Source of the DNA: Symbiodinium kawagutii
Lineage: Eukaryota; Sar; Dinophyceae; Suessiales; Symbiodiniaceae
Reading direction: 5' to 3'
Length of the DNA: 64,000 nt
NCBI GenBank assembly: GCA_009767595.1
Contig: VSDK01021871.1
Span: 107,920 to 171,919, forward strand
The notes beneath the pieces were generated by a model. That model did not search any database, was not told the DNA's origin, and saw nothing but the letters and a program-made list of their open reading frames with translations. Position 1 is the stretch's first letter; every line of letters starts with the position of its first letter. The position numbers and the translations under genes are program-made. Of the stretch, positions 25,451 through 39,130 are shown piece by piece.

Positions 25451-26212
25451 TGGATCCATGCAAAGATCAACGGTAAATCAATGAACATCCAAACATCCCA
25501 AGAGTTTCATTCTTCATTTTGAGGGATGTCAACAGTCAACAGTCGGGGGGTGCGCACAGCCATAGGAGTTGAGTAAAACTCCAGGAGCTGTTCATGGACT
25601 TCACGTGAGGGTTCCCTGTCTGTACTCTCTGTGATTTAAAAAATCGGAGACATCCAACAATTCACAGGCTTGCCACCACTGATACATGGATTTCCATGGG
25701 TTTCCTCAATTTTTAGTGGATCGTCGCAACCATAGGTTTTGTCATGTTTAGGATCGACAATCCTAATGTCGCGTATTCTGTCCACATGAATGAATCCAAG
25801 CATCTTCTAAGCAATCGAAGTTTTCCGAACCTCCACTAATCACCGTACATCTCGCACTCAAATGATGTTCATAGGCAACCTGACGTTACTGATGTGAACC
25901 TGGCAGATGTTAGTGGTGAGTGTACCCCTGAGTACTGTTGAACCAAACAGAACGAATCTCAAGCCTCGCTGAAGGCAACTCTGACAGCTACACATGCAGC
26001 TGCAAAGGCTCCTGCGCAGCATAGCGACTCAGGGATCTACAATTTGTATAGCAGGAGTCCTGAATCTATTGGTGAACAGCTATAACACTTATAGTATAAG
26101 TATAGCTACCAGTAGTCATATGTATAGCTTAAAATATAACCATTAGTATATAGAAGTGGCCAGCAGTATCGTGGCTATAAAGTCTCTACAGGCAACTATA
26201 GGAGGATTGACC

Positions 26213-26326
26213 ATGGTGGTACCCGAAAGTGACTGTTTCCAACAGCTATGGGAGGCACCCCTTGGACACCTGTACAGCACACAAGGCGGCGAGCCCAGCG
26301 AGACAGTGGCAGCTTGCACAAGCTGA
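26213..26326 (+). CDS. Candidate small ORF or final exon
   Basis: An ATG in the context ACCATGG starts MVVPESDCFQQLWEAPLGHL, continuing YSTQGGEPSETVAACTS to TGA at 26324-26326. It is a GC-rich island in very AT-rich DNA. No domain is recognised. Confidence 0.35.
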   Translation: MVVPESDCFQQLWEAPLGHLYSTQGGEPSETVAACTS

Positions 26327-26630
26327 GCGTAGACAGAGTTTTTGTATAGAACTACATCGATTCGCAATCATGTGCACACATTTACATAGACATAGTGATT
26401 ATAAGAAAATTCCAACGTATATACTGAAGTACATAGACAATGCATAGACATACCAAATAACTATAACTAATATACTACATACTAATATGCTATATACTAA
26501 CATGTACTAATATACTATATACCAATACACTACATACTAATACATTATTTACTATATACTATAGATCTGTTTGTGCCAACATATCTTGCAGAATTAGAGC
26601 CGCTGTCATTGGTGGAACCTCGTGGCTCAG

Positions 26631-26669
26631 GTGGTGTTGCCCGACCCGAAGAAGTTGCAGCTTCGGTTG
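26631..26669 (+). CDS. Candidate 13-codon exon
   Basis: The acceptor CGTGGCTCAG is followed by VVLPDPKKLQLRL and a GT donor (TTG^GTCTTC). It sits next to a GGTTGGTTGGGT simple repeat at 26710-26795. Confidence 0.35.
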
Positions 26670-28281
26670 GTCTTCAAAGTAGCTACCAGGCTCTGAGAGG
26701 GGCGGGGTGCGGGGTTGGTTGATTGGTTGGGTCCTTGGTTGGTTGGTTGGGTGGGTGGTTGGGTCCTTGGTTGGTTGGGTGGTTGGCTGGCTAAACAGTA
26801 TCTATTGATGCAATGCGACATGGTAGGCTGAGTATTTCTGGTGCTTTCGCATATCTCGGTTGGCATTATCATGAATCATGACCATGAGCTGAAGTCTCCA
26901 CTTTGATGTGCTACAATTGTTGCAGGAACATGCACGAACCAAGAGTAACAACCGGGCAAAAATTCACTTGCAGTGGAAGATCCATGGTAGCACTTTCCCT
27001 GTATTTGGCGATGCATCGATTAATGATGGCAAAATTGGCGGTGTTTTTTTGATGCGGATCTACCATGACTATTGAATTTTCTTTCGTCCTATCCAGTTAC
27101 TGTTGGTCGCATTCGTATCACTGGCTGGTAGGCATATACAGAAGTTGAGATATGCTGTGGCTCACAAACCTAGCTGTTGTCCACCATGGTGGAAACCATG
27201 GTTGGTGATTTGAGAAGATGGTAAGGTTAACCAACCATGGCTAATTCCAACCATGTTTGTCGTCCAACGATGTGTCACGGACGGTCGCCTTTTTTTCAAT
27301 GAGCGACACGAACAGAATTCAGGAGAGCAACAACTATCGTTTATGAGGAAGAATTAAGGACAGCTGCAATTAAACTATGAGAATTAGAATAAAGAAGAGT
27401 AACAGTGGTTGAATTTGTTGCTGCGGGCCATCATTTTTTCGCCTTTTGCCCTAATGATTAAGAGAGGGACATCAAAGGGCAGGGAGTAACAGCTACTGTT
27501 TTTATGATTAACCACTCTCATTAACCATCTTTATGAGAGGTCACAACCGTCCCTACTGGTTCTGGGCAACCACCAGTCGTCAGAGCCGTTGTATCTCTTG
27601 TGGTGCTCTTCAGCGCTGACTCTTGTAGGCAGCAAGCGCCGTTTTGGCCTCAGTGGATCAGAAGATTCAAGGTTTCAAAAGGCAAAGCAACCAACTATAC
27701 CGGTATGGTAAGTTAGTTAAACTAAACCATAGTGAGTTAGCACCAACTATAATTTAGTGCTATACCAAAGCTCAACTGGTTGCTATACTATAGTTTAGTG
27801 CTAGTTAAACCATAGTGGGTTAGCTCAACTATACTGGTATGGCTAACTGGCAAACTATAGCGGGTTCCACTAACAGTCGCAACTAGCATTCCGCTTGCCT
27901 TTTTTGGGTTTGCTAGCACCGATTCCAGAAAGCTTGTGTGGTGCTGGGGAAGCATCAGCAGATCATACCAGAGCCATGTGGCAAAGCGTTGCAGAATGCA
28001 GGATCCCAAAGCTGGACACCTCCCCGGAAACTCCGCAGGGTAATGGTAGATCAATGAGGGTCGGGAAACTCGCAAACACGCCCAGGAATTGTCCGGTTTG
28101 AAACTCAGTCCACTCAGTGCCCCTTTTTCTCATGGCACTTCTGCGAGCGCAGCTGTCGCTGGAATTCTGAGGGCATGGTGCTAGACCTTCAGAGGCAAGC
28201 GAGCTGCTGGTTGCTCTCAGAAAAGATAGTATTACAGTGGAAAGCTGTCCATAGCTGTCCGTTAGTTTTCAGCTTTCAACA
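26670..28281. other. No confident gene; short palindromic-word region at 27670-27870
   Basis: Words such as ACCATAGTGNGTTAGC and CTATAGTTTAGTGCTA recur in both orientations at 27670-27870. A possible coding stretch at about 27940-28040 (SADHTRAMWQSVAECRIPKL) has no clear borders. Confidence 0.35.
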
Positions 28282-28521
28282 TTGCCATTTCGAACTTGTG
28301 GGATCTTATTGTTTGGAAGTTACACCGTGGATATGCCAATGATTTTGATGGACTCGGGCACCTTGGGTAACATCTCTGCAGCAGTTCCATTCACCAGCTT
28401 CAGGGGGAGGAGGACGCCGGTTGCTCACAGAGTCAGAGACTCAAAACCAATCAGAAACGATCGGTTCCGCATAGCTGGTCGCTGTTTGCCACTGCCAGTG
28501 TTGAGATCAGGACAGTCTTGA
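28282..28521 (+). CDS. Candidate coding segment, unknown
   Basis: The + frame reads LLFGSYTVDMPMILMDSGTL and later NISAAVPFTSFRGRRTP to TGA. The - strand is also open here with a Cys/Gln-rich frame, so strand is not fully settled. The agreement with neighbouring + strand genes favours +. Confidence 0.3.
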   Translation: MPFRTCGILLFGSYTVDMPMILMDSGTLGNISAAVPFTSFRGRRTPVAHRVRDSKPIRNDRFRIAGRCLPLPVLRSGQS

Positions 28522-29499
28522 CATTGTCCAGTGGGAAACCCCATGGAACACCTAACACCTTGCCTTGGACACCTAGGTTGAGCTTTTTGCGGGGGACAGC
28601 TCTGCTGCCATCCCTGCCAACAGTTTTGTGGGGTTCGTTTTGCACGTTTCACAACTTTGAAAAGTGCTTGAAGCAATGTTTCAAGCACTGTGCAGCTGAG
28701 CTATGCTGCATTTTGTACGATAGCTCTCTGTAGCTTACCTCGTAGATCGGCGACAATGAATCACCGGCCACCGCAGTGTATTTTAGATGCGGTGCCATTC
28801 TGATGTTGCAAAAATTGCAGGGCCACCTGTGGCAGCAAGCGTTGCACAGGTGGTACCGCAATGGTTTCCTTTCCACTTCGAAGTACCGCGTGAAGCGGTA
28901 ACTGTGGGACACTCATAGAGCTCTGCAGCTCGCAGTGCTCAACACGCCCCAGCTGTGGCCTGAAAAGAGGAGCTGAGGAGACAGGACAGGATGATCAACT
29001 GAGATGAAGTGAGATAAACTGAGATAAACTCAGGATTGACTTTGACAATCTTTGACCTCCATTCTTTTCTGAAAGAATTGCAGCGCACACGCTGGTCTCG
29101 GCTCAGCACTAGACCGGGGATCCGCATTGGCTCCAGGTTTGGACCTGAGGTTGACTTTCAGCCGAAATTTTGGGATGAAGATGGGAGGATCCGCAGTGCT
29201 CCTGGTTTCATATAAGGTGCAATTTGATCAGCATGTCCTGTTGAGTTGTTTGCATTTTGTATCTTGGAGAGCTTGGGCGAACTCGTGGTTTGCCAAGGCA
29301 TTTTCCGAAGATGGCGAAGAAGGAGCGGCAGTTGAGGTGTTTCCTTTTTGGATCCCCTACGAGTTGGCCACCAGTACTAGCCATCAACCAGTACCAAGCA
29401 TTGGTGCAGTTTATCAGGTCATGGTTCACCCGTTAAGCACTATTTTAACCATTATTAGTTGGATTAGATACTAAGCATTATTAATCATCATTAACCAAC

Positions 29500-29591
29500 A
29501 TGGCTGTTTCTCAAAATAGGGGACCCCCCAAATCATCCTATAGCAACAAACCCTCCATTTTTTGGGACACCTGTTTTAAGAAACCAGCATG
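29500..29591. mobile_element. MITE-like element, copy 3
   Basis: It begins CATGGCTGTTTCTCAAAATA and ends TTTTAAGAAACCAGCATG, with the family interior CCCCCCAAATCATCC and CCATTTTTTGGG. Its ends are imperfect inverted repeats. Confidence 0.65.
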
Positions 29592-29740
29592 TAGCTTCAA
29601 CAATATCAACCAGTATCAGCTACTATCAATCATGATCAGCTACTATCATCCAGTTGATGAAGCATTTACAGGTTGATAGTGGTATGATAGTGGTCCTTCA
29701 TCACCGACTATCAACACCACCTGGACGATTTTGGAGCTTA

Positions 29741-32700
29741 ATGGGGGCTGCCCAAAGCGAGGCGTCTGGAAAGCGAAAGGCGGAAGAGACGGCCACAGGC
29801 GGATCTGCCGTAATGGCTGAGACTTATGTAATTTTTTTTTGGGGCACCCATGGAGACCCGAAAAGAGGTTGGTTTATAGCTACAAATGATTGATAAATTG
29901 ATAAAGGATGATTTGGGGGTACCCCTCTTTTGAGAAACCACCATGTAGATAAGTGATACTACTAGTAGATAGATTCAATATGTTTCCTTCAAGCGAAGAT
30001 GTGTAGATAACGGATTTGACTATAAGTTTTTGTAAGCTATTGCTGATGGTAGCTATAGGACACACATGTTTATTGCTATCAACAAACTATTTGTAGGTGT
30101 TTGCTGATCAACAGCCTTTGTTGACGGTTGATATTTGTCAATCACGCAGTCATCCATGAATGATGCTCGTAACATGATGATTTGAATGTGATTAATATGG
30201 ATGTTAAAGCAGCAGTTGCTACGGGATCCCAAACCTGCAAGGCGGAAAGAAGCTGAAAGGCGGTGATGACACACTCTCTTCTGCAGAGGCCGAGTTTTGG
30301 GCAAAAACAGCTGCCACAGATCGAAAAAGATCTGCTGCTTGCGCCGGGGTCACGGTTTCGCCAACGGTTTACTAGTAGAAATATGTAGAAATGATCAGTG
30401 GTGGTTGGGTACTGCATGATACCCCATTCGCAATGGATAACCCACGTGAGCTGCTGAGACCGTGAGATTGTGACTCCAAGAGGTGGTCCAACCACGGATT
30501 CCAGATGGAATCATCCTGGTTGGCTACACCCATTGCTGGATAGTGAGGAGTTATACATAGTGGTTGTACACCCGCTGGTCCTTCCACATTCTTGCTGCTC
30601 ATTGTTGTTTATGTGCCATTCTTGCACTGTTCATTAAACATATTGCTTCTTATCCTAGTATCACCTATGCCGGTCGTTACACCATTTCTTAGGTAGCAAA
30701 TTATGAACATCATCATTGGATTTCTTAAGTAGCAAATCATACCCATATTAGCCCATATCAGTGAATTCAGACGCAACGTTTACCCATGGTCGCAACGTTT
30801 CTCCTGGTTACTCACCGTAGGAAGTCACGACCGCCCACATGACGAGGCTGTGAAGAACGCCAAGGATCAGTTGAAGAAGCTTCAAAAGGCGGATGGCTGG
30901 CTACTGTTGTGCCAGCTTTGGATAGGCAACAATGTAACTCAATGATGGCCGTGGTGATGGTGATGATGATGCATGATGATGGGTGATTGATGATGCATGA
31001 TGATTGGTGGTTGATTGTGGATGATGATTCGTGATTGATCATGGATGATGATTAGGATGACGATGCGGATGCTGATGCTTGTGAAAATGATGACAATTTG
31101 GAATGGCAATGATGTGGCAGTCTTGATGGCAACCATAGCACCAGATCACTCACGATAACGAACAGTAGCTTGAACACAAAGGTTGAGTGACACGAATGTT
31201 GATCATGCAAACTGTGAACCTTCATAAACGGGAATCATATGGAATCAGGATCTCAGGGATTTCCAGCTCTGGCGGTCAAACATTGAGTCACATGATAGTC
31301 ACATGGTCACATGAGTGATGCCAATGACATTTTGGTAGAGTCATACAACACTGTGAAGCAGATCATGCTAGGGTAGGGACACACTGCGAAAAGGACACAT
31401 TAGATCTTGACGGAGATGCCAGTTGCAAAGGGCGTTTTGGACACCCGATGCTTTTGGGTGTCCAGAAGTGAGAGGGTAAAAGATGGTCAAAATCTCTTCC
31501 TGCTCCCAGAAGAAGAAGGTAGAAGAAGAGGAAGAGGATGAGGAAGAAGAGCCCGCCCGAGCACCCAGGACCCCAACTTGCCTCTGCAGTTGAACCTTGC
31601 CATTGAAGCAGGTTGACCCAGGACTCAACCTTGGTGTTGCTGGGTAAATGTTACTAAGGCACCCGTAAAGACTCCAAAAAAGGCAAAGGCAAAGGCAAAG
31701 CCTGCAGCAGATAGCGATGAAGACAGCGACGAAGATGAGCCGGTGCCTACTCTTGATGTTGAGTGCAACCAAACAAGTCAGAGACGTGTGCGATTGCCAT
31801 CGTGCATGTTGACTTTTTGAGGCACCAAAAGCCAAAGCCAAAGCAAAGGCAAAGGCAAAGGCTGCAGCAGATAGCGATGAAGACAGCGACGATGAGCCAG
31901 TTTGCCTCCTACATTTGACATTGAGAAGCTTTGAAGGAGAGATCAAACAAATCAAAGATTGATGTGCAACAAACACATACCATTCTTAGCCGTTCCAGTT
32001 GTGCTGATTCCTGAGGCACCAAAAGCCAAAGCCAAAGCGAAGGCAAAGGCAAAGGCTGCCGCAGATGACGATGAGGACAGCGACGATGATGACCAACCAG
32101 TCTGACACCTAATCTTCATCTCGCAATGATTTGTTTTCTGACTTCAAGCATCTTCAAGCATCTTCAAGCGTAATCCTGTGAGGGCCCGCGTTTTCCATGT
32201 TTTGTTTTTTTTTTGGCGTGATCTTTTTGACTGTATAAAACGTTCTTTTCTTTACACATAGGACATCACAAAACTTAAAAACCCTTTCTTCACATTTCTT
32301 CACTTCGTCTCCCACAAATGCTTTCCCTCGTAGAGAGGCCCTACCTGTGGGAAGAAGCTCACTAGTTCTCGTGCATCAAGATGCATCTGCCAGATTGAAA
32401 ATAGTTTCGTCACATGCACTTGCGTGTGGGAATCCTGTCTTTGGAATTTGGAATTCCAATGCAACTAAAATTCTTGCATAAATGAATAAATGAATAAGCA
32501 GGATTTAGAAGGAATGATACTCGCACCATTAGATGTAAATGTATACCATGATCACAAGATCCGTGAAGCATATTGTGAGCCAAAGATGAGAAACACACGC
32601 AGACTCAAATGTGGAACCTGTTTGCGCCCCTTGATTGTTTTCTAAGGCTCCCAAAGCCAAAGCGAAGGCAAAGGCAAAGGCAAAGGCTGCAGCAGATGAT

Positions 32701-35700
32701 GACGACAGCGATGATGATGATGATGAGCCAGTCTGCCTCCCACTCTTCACATTGGCTGACAGAGACTGACCGAGACACCGGATAAAGGACTCATGCTGCT
32801 TCTGTCTTGATCATGCCGGTTTCTGAGGCTCCAAAAGCCAAAGCGAAAGCCAAGGCAAAGGCAAAGGCTGCTGCAGATGATGAGGACAGCGACGATGATG
32901 ACGACGAGCCAGTGTGGACCCCATTTCTTTCGTTCGGAGTGGTGCATTGTCAGCTCAGTCAAACCAAACTTCTTTTCTTTTTTGTGACCTGGGCTTGCTT
33001 ATGAGGCTCCCAAACCCAAAGCCAAAGCAAAGGCAAAGGCAAAGGCTGCAGCAGATGATGACGAGGACAGCGATGATGACGAGCCAGCCTGCTTCCTACT
33101 CTTCACACTGACAGAGACACCGGATAAAAGGACTCATGCTGCTTTTGTTTTGATCATGTCGGTTTCTGAGGCTCCAAAAGCCAAAGCGAAAGCCAAGGCA
33201 AAGGCAAAGGCTGCTGCAGATGATGAGGACAGCGACGATGATGACGACGAGCCAGTTTTGCTCTTACTTCTATTTGACAGACTTTGATCACAAGAGCAGA
33301 GAAGGTGAACTATGTCAACTCGTGATGTTTGGTCTGTGTTGTATTTCTAAGGCCCCCAAAGCCAAAGCCAAGGCAAAGGCAAAGGCAGCAGCCGACGATG
33401 ATGAGGACCATTATGATTTAAGGCCTATTATTAGCTCTATTTGCTTGTCACATCGGTATCAGTTCATGAGTCTTTGGCTAGCTAGTTGGTTTTCTTGATA
33501 CATGTCCAAGCGCCTGAAGAGATCGATAGACACAGGAAAGAACTTGCATGTCTGCGTGAAGTATACGGCCTCATGCTTCTATTGGTACATACTGCCTTGA
33601 CAAAAGAGCATCAGTAACAGTCTTGACCATGCAGCAACAACACAAGAAGTATTGTGGACCCCATTTCTTTCGTTCGGAGTGGTGTATTGTCAGCTCAGTC
33701 AAGCCAAACTTCTTTTCTTTTTTGTGACCTGGGCTTGCTTATGAGGCTCCCAAACCCAAAGCCAAAGCAAAGGCAAAGGCAAAGGCTGCAGCAGATGATG
33801 ACGAAGACAGCGATGATGATGACGAGCCAGCCTGCTTCCTACTCTTCACACTGGCTGACAGAGACTGACCGAGACACTGGATAAAGGACTCGTGCTGCTT
33901 CTGTCTTGATCATGTCGGTTTCTGAGGCTCCAAAAGCCAAAGCGAAAGCCAAGGCAAAGGCAAAGGCTGCTGCAGATGATGAGGACAGCGACGATGATGA
34001 CGACGAGCCAGTGTGGACCCCGATTCTTTCGTTCAGAGTGGTGCATTGTCAGCTCAGTCAAACCAAACTTCTTTTCTTTTTTGTGACCTGGGCTTGCTTA
34101 TGAGGCTCCCAAACCCAAAGCCAAAGCAAAGGCAAAGGCAAAGGCTGCAGCAGATGATGACGAGGACAGCGATGATGACGAGCCAGCCTGCTTCCTACTC
34201 TTCACACTGGCTGACAGAGACTGACCGAGACACCGGATAAAGGAATCGTGCTGCTTCTGTCTTGATCATGCCGGTTTCTGAGGCTCCAAAAGCCAAAGCG
34301 AAAGCCAAGGCAAAGGCAAAGGCTGCTGCAGATGATGAGGACAGCGACGATGATGACGACGAGCCAGTTTTGCTCTTACTTCTATTTGACAGACTTTGAT
34401 CACAAGAGCAGAGAAGGTGAACTATGTCAACTCGTGATGTTTGGTCTGTGTTGTATTTCTAAGGCCCCCAAAGCCAAAGCCAAGGCAAAGGCAAAGGCAG
34501 CAGCCGACGATGATGAGGACCATTATGATTTAAGGCCTATTATTAGCTCTATTTGCTTGTCACATCGGTATCAGTTCATGAGTCTTTGGCTAGCTAGTTG
34601 GTTTTCTTGATACATGTCCAAGCGCCTGAAGAGATCGATAGACACAGGAAAGAACTTGCATGTCTGCGTGAAGTATACGGCCTCATGCTTCTATTGGTAC
34701 ATACTGCCTTGACAAAAGAGCATCAGTAACAGTCTTGACCATGCAGCAACAACACAAGAAGTATAATATCTGCTAAAACCAGATGTACAATAGTAATGTC
34801 AGGCAGTTTTCGTAGAGGTGAGCACTTCCATGGTTCTGGACAGTCCCTTGACGTGTCCGGACTGGCTTGCAATTTTGCCTCCAAGTCACCCCTGTAAGGA
34901 CGATGAGGAGGAAGAGGAAGAGGAGGAGGTCCAACCGAAGGCGGAGCAGCGAAGCATTGAGAATTCTTCCTGTCCTTGTCGAATGATTCGAATGGTGTGG
35001 TAGTGATGCCAAGTTTGCTGAGGCCAAGAAATTGAAGATCCAAGGCATTGGGGGTTTGGAGAAGTCCAATTTTGAAGCAAGTTCTGCGATCTTGAAAGGA
35101 CGTATTCACCAGCCTTTCTAAGCAATGGGAATGGTATTATTAGAACGGCTGCTACCCGGAATTAGCATATTTTATTGACTATTAGCTACTAGTACATTGT
35201 ATGGGCATAGTTTGTACTATTAGTCAAGCTGACCTAGTTAAAGCTTTGTGTTTGAACTGCTTAGGATGGTACTTGGTGTAGCTTGTGCTATTGGTGAATA
35301 CGTAGTTCTGAACAGCTGCAGCCTGAGGGGTTGAGAAGGGAGCTGAGAAGTCTGGAGTTCCTTGGCTTCCCTGGTGCCGTGATGGATTGGAGCAGCCTCG
35401 GCGGCAGAAGTCATAAGCGTTGCCATTGTCACCTCCCTGTATCTAATATGAAGCAAATTTGTTGCCATAGGTTGCTTATACTCTTCTAGGTAGGCAACTG
35501 GTAGGCAGCTGATCCTCTCTCCGAAGTATGGCCTACTCTTGTTACTTCAATTTGTTTGCATGTCTGAGGTTTTTTTGCAACAGTAGGATGTCTGTTTGTA
35601 AATAACTGTTGTTATCTAAGTTATCTAACTGTTGTTATCACTGTTGTTATCTAACTGTTGTTATCTAACTATTTCTCTCATGAGATAACTGTTTGTTGTC

Positions 35701-38700
35701 TAACATGGTTGGGATCTAACTTTTGTTATGTAACTGTTTGTCCCATGTATGTAAAAAACCTGTTGTTATAGTCTAACTGTTTGTTTCATGTAAATACCAG
35801 TTAGTTAACTCATTGTTGTTATCCAAGTGTTTGTAGAAATGGATAACAGAGTTAGACACCAGTTGTTATACCTGTTTGTTATCTTACTGTTTGTAAAAAA
35901 CAAAAAATGTGAATACCATGTATTTGGTTGTTATAACCTGTTAGTTAACTCATGGTTGTTATCTTACTGTTTGTAAAAATAAACAGTTGGTTAATAACAC
36001 ATAGTTTACCTCAAAAATAACAGTTGTTATACGTGTTTGTTATAACAGTTTACGTGTTTGTTAGTTAAATCCTGTTGGTTTACTGTTAATCAGTTAAGTC
36101 CCATGAATCTCCCATTTGTATATCTTATTGTTTGTAAAAATGAGTCACTGTTATCCAATTGTTTGTAAAAAAATCCTGGTTGCTCCTGGTTGCTGATCCT
36201 CTTGGATCCCTACCTATTCGTCACTGAGGATGACCTCACCGTCTTTGTTGGAGGCCTTCCATGGAGCACCAGCAACGCGGCGGTTGCGCAGCGCGTGGGG
36301 AATGCTGTTGGTGCAAAGATATGGCATCAAAATGACAAAAAAACAAACATGTGATAGTCAAACTGAGTTTTCTGAGACTTCCTTGAAGTCGATCACTTTA
36401 CTTTTTCGGACTTTTGAAGATGTTCCCTCGTTGTTTGGTCTTCGCAAGAATTCTTGTCCTCTTTGTGGCTCGTCCAAGTCCTTGGTGAAGCGTTGAGACA
36501 CTCTTTGGTCGTTGTATCACAAGATACAAGCAGGGTTTCACTACAGATCGCATCACTATATGATCACCATCAATCATTATTAATCAATATTAGCCACAAG
36601 ATGCGATCATCCCTTTCATAAAACCTTTGAGGGAAGAAGACTGAGCAGTATCAATGAGAGACCCGTACTCGTAGCAATTAATCCCTACATCTGATGGTAC
36701 AACAGCAGCCATGTTTGGACAAATAGTGCTTGTTTATTGATAGGACTCTACCATCAACCATTATTAACCATTCTTCTGGAACGATGATCCACAGTGATTC
36801 ATCATTCACCATGATTAATGTGAATCGTTCTTATACAACCGTTTTTATTTACCATCCTAAACTGTACTGTGATTTGGGTACGTCAATTCTGACCCTTATC
36901 ACAGCTGTTGATTTGCGCTCATCCACAAAGACCAAAAACCATTATATACTGTATCAACTGTTATATCGTTGACCATGTGACCGTTAAAAGTCATTGTTCG
37001 CCATCATTAAAACCATGATTCGATGCTGATAAAGATTGTTATCCATATTTCGTAGCTATGGGTGACCATTGTTAGCCATCATATTACCCATTGTTGGACA
37101 TTATGAACCGTGATCAAGCTTTATCAGCCGTTAACAATCAGTATTAAGCACTTCTATATCACGATTATTAGCCAGTGTTAGTGCCAATTGACCCTTTAGC
37201 TAATGAATCTACTAGCAACCACTATTGACTAGTAACCACTATTAACTAGTAGCCACTATTGACCATTCACCAGCATATTAATCCACTACTAATCATTAAC
37301 CACTATATTAATCTATCTTTCACCAATTTGCTGGTAGAACTTGAGGTGAAGAGCAGATCAAGAAGGACTTCGAGGAATGCGGTCCGATCGCCAGGACAGG
37401 GCTGATGGATTTGGGTCGGAAGGGTGGCCAGGCGTTTTGAAGGCATGAAAATTTGAGCCACAGCGATTGAGTTGTGCTTTCGGTTCTGGTTGTTGTCCTG
37501 ATTCTTGGGCAAGAACACGTTCGAAGATGCCAACATGCAAAGCTTCCAGTTGAAAGCCACTGTGGCGACTTTTTGCGAATGTCAGAGTTGCCACCCACCT
37601 TCCAATGATGCCATGCAGATGCCATGATGCCATGCAGGTTCGTGCTGCCGAAGAACGACGAAGGAAAGCCCAGAGGCGCCACTGGGGTCGCTGGATCTGC
37701 GCTTAGATCAATCGCAGCAAGTCGCCGCCAGGCATCGCCTTCGTTACCTACGAGAGCCAAGAAGGTGCCGAGGGTGCATGGTTGGAGCATGCTGAGTTAT
37801 CGCCTTATACAATTTGAGACATGTACAGAATTCTACATATATATATATATATATATCCATACACATGTGATCATGTATCTATCATTATCTATGTACGTAT
37901 GTCTATGTCTATATATTTATATATATATATGTATATTTAGATATGTACATGTTTACCAAAGACGTACCCTTGGGACGGTGCTCGCTGGTCATTTTCTTTG
38001 CTTATCACGGGTGTGGGCTTTAGATGCTTGTGACAGCTTGTGTTTTTGATGCTTTTGCACATGCTTCGTAACTTGGAGATGTTTGCCGACCTCTCGAGTT
38101 TTCCAAGCCTCTGTGGGAAGGTGAAACTTAAGGGAACCATGCAGCCGACATTTAGGAAACAATGATCCCAACAAAGACAAGACAGAAAGCAAAACAGTCT
38201 GAACTTGAAACCACAGAAAAATCAAATGTAAGTCGCAATGCCAAATCGCGACTTGTTTTTGTAGCAAAGCATGACAACCTTCAAGTACAATCTTGCACGC
38301 AACGCATCAACAAACTCACGTGCCATCAAAACAAGTGGACAAAAACACATTTGCCGGTAAAAAAAGACCCTGCAGAGCAACCCATGTATGTTCGAAAATT
38401 AGAAAATTGCACCGGGAGAGCTCGATCTTGGCCCTGCACACTTGCAAATGCTTGAATTGCTTTATCACGTGATATTTATATGTTTATGATCTTCGGTATT
38501 TGATATTGTGTCATCGTTTTGTACTATTTGATATTACGTTATGTCATGATATTACGTTATGTCATATCATATCATGTTTCACTTGATATTATTTGATGGT
38601 TCGATATCATTTGCCCAAATTCATAATTGTGGAATAATGGAGAATCCATGTGAAGCAAGGTTGGAACATCTCGAGTTTTCATATGTGTAACATATGAATA

Positions 38701-39098
38701 CTCACACAAAATGCTAGATAATATAACATAGATAAATGATCAAACATATATGTATGGATGTATATTGATGTATATATATATACACATACATAAGTAAACA
38801 TACATACACACATACATACACACATACATAAGTAAACATACATACACACATACATAAGTAAACATATATAAGTAAACATACATACATACATACATACATA
38901 CATACATACATACATACATACATACATACATACATGCATTCGCAAATATATGTATATATATATATATACATAGATGTATACACATACACACGTACATAGA
39001 TAGTTAAATAGATAAATGAATAAATAGATAAATAGATAAATAAATAGATAGATAAATACATTAATACATATATATATGTACATACACCTAGTGTTCAG

Positions 39099-39130
<32 letters not shown>

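Noticed and set aside
31659-34520. Regularly spaced repeats that could suggest a CRISPR array
   Set aside because: The repeat is coding, 75-81 bases long and not palindromic. The spacers are repeated introns of very unequal length, and the genome is eukaryotic.
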